Assembly (NCBI GenBank): GCA_003194525.1
Contig: NBIV01000398.1
Span: 1-40,676, forward strand
Reading direction: 5' to 3'
DNA: 40,676 bases
Source: Gracilariopsis chorda
Taxonomy: Eukaryota; Rhodophyta; Florideophyceae; Gracilariales; Gracilariaceae
The notes beneath the pieces are model-generated. The model was not told the origin of the DNA, ran no database searches, and worked only from the letters and a program-made list of their open reading frames with translations. The position numbers and the translations under genes are program-made. Positions 39,711 through 40,676 of this stretch are shown here, one piece after another; the first letter of the stretch is position 1; each line of letters begins with the position of its first letter.

Positions 39711-40539
39711 GTTCCTTCGCTTGACGGAGCGACTTAACTCGAGCTTCCTCGATCATCACACGCCCAGGGCGGATTATGTGGCCCAGATACGTCACTGTAT
39801 CTGTAAAGAACTCACATTTCCTCAACTTGAGAGTACCTCCAGCTTCACGTAGCGTGGTCATGATATCTCTCACGTGTGTGAGGTGGTCATCCAGATCATC
39901 TGAGAATACTATGATATCGTCCAGGTAGACAAGGCATGTACGCCATTTGAAGCGAGCCAGTAGTATGTCGATAGCACGCTGGAAAGTAGCGGGAGCATTG
40001 GTCAAACCAAAAGGCATCCGTTTGAAACGGTAGAGTCCGGAGTGACAGACAAAAGCAGTCTTGTCGCGGTCCTGTTCCCTGACGGGCACCTGCCAGTATC
40101 CCCAATTGGCGTCTAGAGCCGTGAAAACGGTAGCATTTCCGAGTGAATCGATGTACTCATCCATTCGTGGGATCGGGTACACATCCTTGATGGTTACGGC
40201 GTTCAGTCGACGGTATTCGATGCAAAAGCGCCAGGATCCATCCGGTTTCGGAGCCAGTACCACTGGGGATGCCCACGGCGACTGAGCCGGTTCTATTACT
40301 CCAGCTCGGAGCATCTTTTCCACTTGGAATTCTTCCTCTTCTCGAGCTTTAGGGCCTGCCCTATAGGGGTGCTGAGCGATCGGCCTGGTATCAGGTAGCA
40401 AGTCAATCCGGTGCTCCGTTGTAGTAATCTCCTCTAGGGAGCCATCCCACATCGTGGTGAAATTCCGTAGCATCTCACGGAGACGTTCACGGTGCGATTC
40501 CGGCACATGACCGAGGTCAAGTTCCTCGAGTTCTTTCAC
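39679..40539 (-). CDS. Gypsy reverse transcriptase
   Basis: The RT palm and fingers are complete: IAQHPYRAGPKAREEEEFQV, VIEPAQSPWASPVVLAPKPD, WRFCIEYRRLNAVTIKDVYP, FTALDANWGYWQVPV with the first Asp, FKRMPFGLTNAPATFQRAID, and CLVYLDDIIVFS with the YxDD box, then CEFFTDTVTYLGHII. The order matches Ty3/gypsy RT. The + strand bases 40540-40541 (GG) mark a frame change to the upstream part of Pol. The final residues before 39679 leave the family frame. Confidence 0.9.
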   Translation of the reverse strand: MKELEELDLGHVPESHRERLREMLRNFTTMWDGSLEEITTTEHRIDLLPDTRPIAQHPYRAGPKAREEEEFQVEKMLRAGVIEPAQSPWASPVVLAPKPDGSWRFCIEYRRLNAVTIKDVYPIPRMDEYIDSLGNATVFTALDANWGYWQVPVREQDRDKTAFVCHSGLYRFKRMPFGLTNAPATFQRAIDILLARFKWRTCLVYLDDIIVFSDDLDDHLTHVRDIMTTLREAGGTLKLRKCEFFTDTVTYLGHIIRPGRVMIEEARVKSLRQAKEPALKRNYAPF

Positions 40540-40676
40540 GGATCAATCCGGTCGTAACTCGTTGGAACCGGCTTAGCATCCGAGCATTTCGGCATTTGGA
40601 CGGTAGTGTCCTCCCCCTCCTTAGAGTGAACGAGACCGAGGACATCGGCGGCGGTCATTCTCGTGGGAACCATCGC
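40540..40676 (-). CDS. Gypsy Pol upstream of RT, cut by the window edge
   Basis: A frame open to the right edge reads MTAADVLGLVHSKEGED and SYDRIDP before a stop next to the RT start. It is joined to the RT frame by a one-base shift. It represents the linker between protease and RT; the protease itself is beyond the edge. Confidence 0.55.

Larger units (their letters stand above)
34629..40676 (-). mobile_element. Ty3/gypsy chromovirus, 3' part, frame broken
   Basis: Read on the - strand, the order is reverse transcriptase, RNase H, integrase with GPY/F-like module, long linker, chromodomain, polypurine tract and 3' LTR, the order of Ty3/gypsy chromoviruses. Gag, protease and 5' LTR lie beyond the right edge. 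There are at least five frame changes and one in-frame stop. Some are single missing bases in homopolymers, so decay and sequence error are mixed. It sits in a MULE transposase gene. Confidence 0.9.

Noticed and set aside
1..40676. tRNA and rRNA genes
   Set aside because: I looked for T-arm words such as GGTTCGAATCC and conserved rRNA segments by eye and saw none; a covariance-model scan was not possible.

Overview
The window is nuclear DNA of a eukaryote. The only long open frames are intronless secreted-protein genes, single-exon orphan genes and transposon proteins, with TATA-like boxes and no bacterial ribosome binding sites or operons. A dehydroascorbate-reductase-like GST, secreted ephrin-receptor-like cysteine-rich proteins, DUF1775 (YcnI-type) proteins and a Plavaka/Harbinger/MULE/gypsy mixture fit a photosynthetic alga best. 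A florideophyte red alga of the Chondrus kind is my guess; this is inference, not proof. Many conserved frames are broken by single-base shifts, so part of the apparent decay may be consensus error.

Layout: 1-1339 holds the broken 3' part of an N4/N6-type DNA methyltransferase followed by a SET domain (+ strand). 1824-4320 (+) is a charged coiled-coil gene of unknown function that converges on a Plavaka-type DNA transposase (7551-4374, -). Beyond the transposase start lie nine tandem repeats of about 121 bp, grouped in a 362-bp higher-order unit (8080-9170), then a 144-bp TA-flanked MITE. 9.5-12.5 kb carries a CTAG/CATTC-rich stretch, a possible DUF3684-like fragment, a Pro/Ser/Thr-rich frame and a PIF/Harbinger transposase.

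12.6-19.9 kb is a three-copy family of secreted cysteine-rich proteins, all on the - strand: one badly decayed copy, one intact gene of 594 residues and one gene broken by a single missing G. The two good copies share a promoter 10-mer about 95-100 bp upstream of the ATG. 22.6-24.8 kb has two tandem DUF1775 genes whose predicted mature proteins start with His, as in bacterial copper-binding YcnI; both have TATA boxes and GTAC-rich upstream DNA. 26.2-28.3 kb has a frameshifted DHAR-like gene and a broken unknown gene, and 31.3-32.8 kb an intact orphan gene of 507 residues.

From 34629 to the right edge is the 3' two thirds of a Ty3/gypsy chromovirus (- strand): reverse transcriptase, RNase H, integrase, a long disordered linker, a chromodomain and a 3' LTR of about 1.3 kb. 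It appears to have inserted into a MULE transposase gene just upstream of its SWIM zinc finger. The most unusual material is the methyltransferase-SET gene beside the Plavaka-like element, the higher-order repeat array, and the eukaryotic DUF1775 pair.
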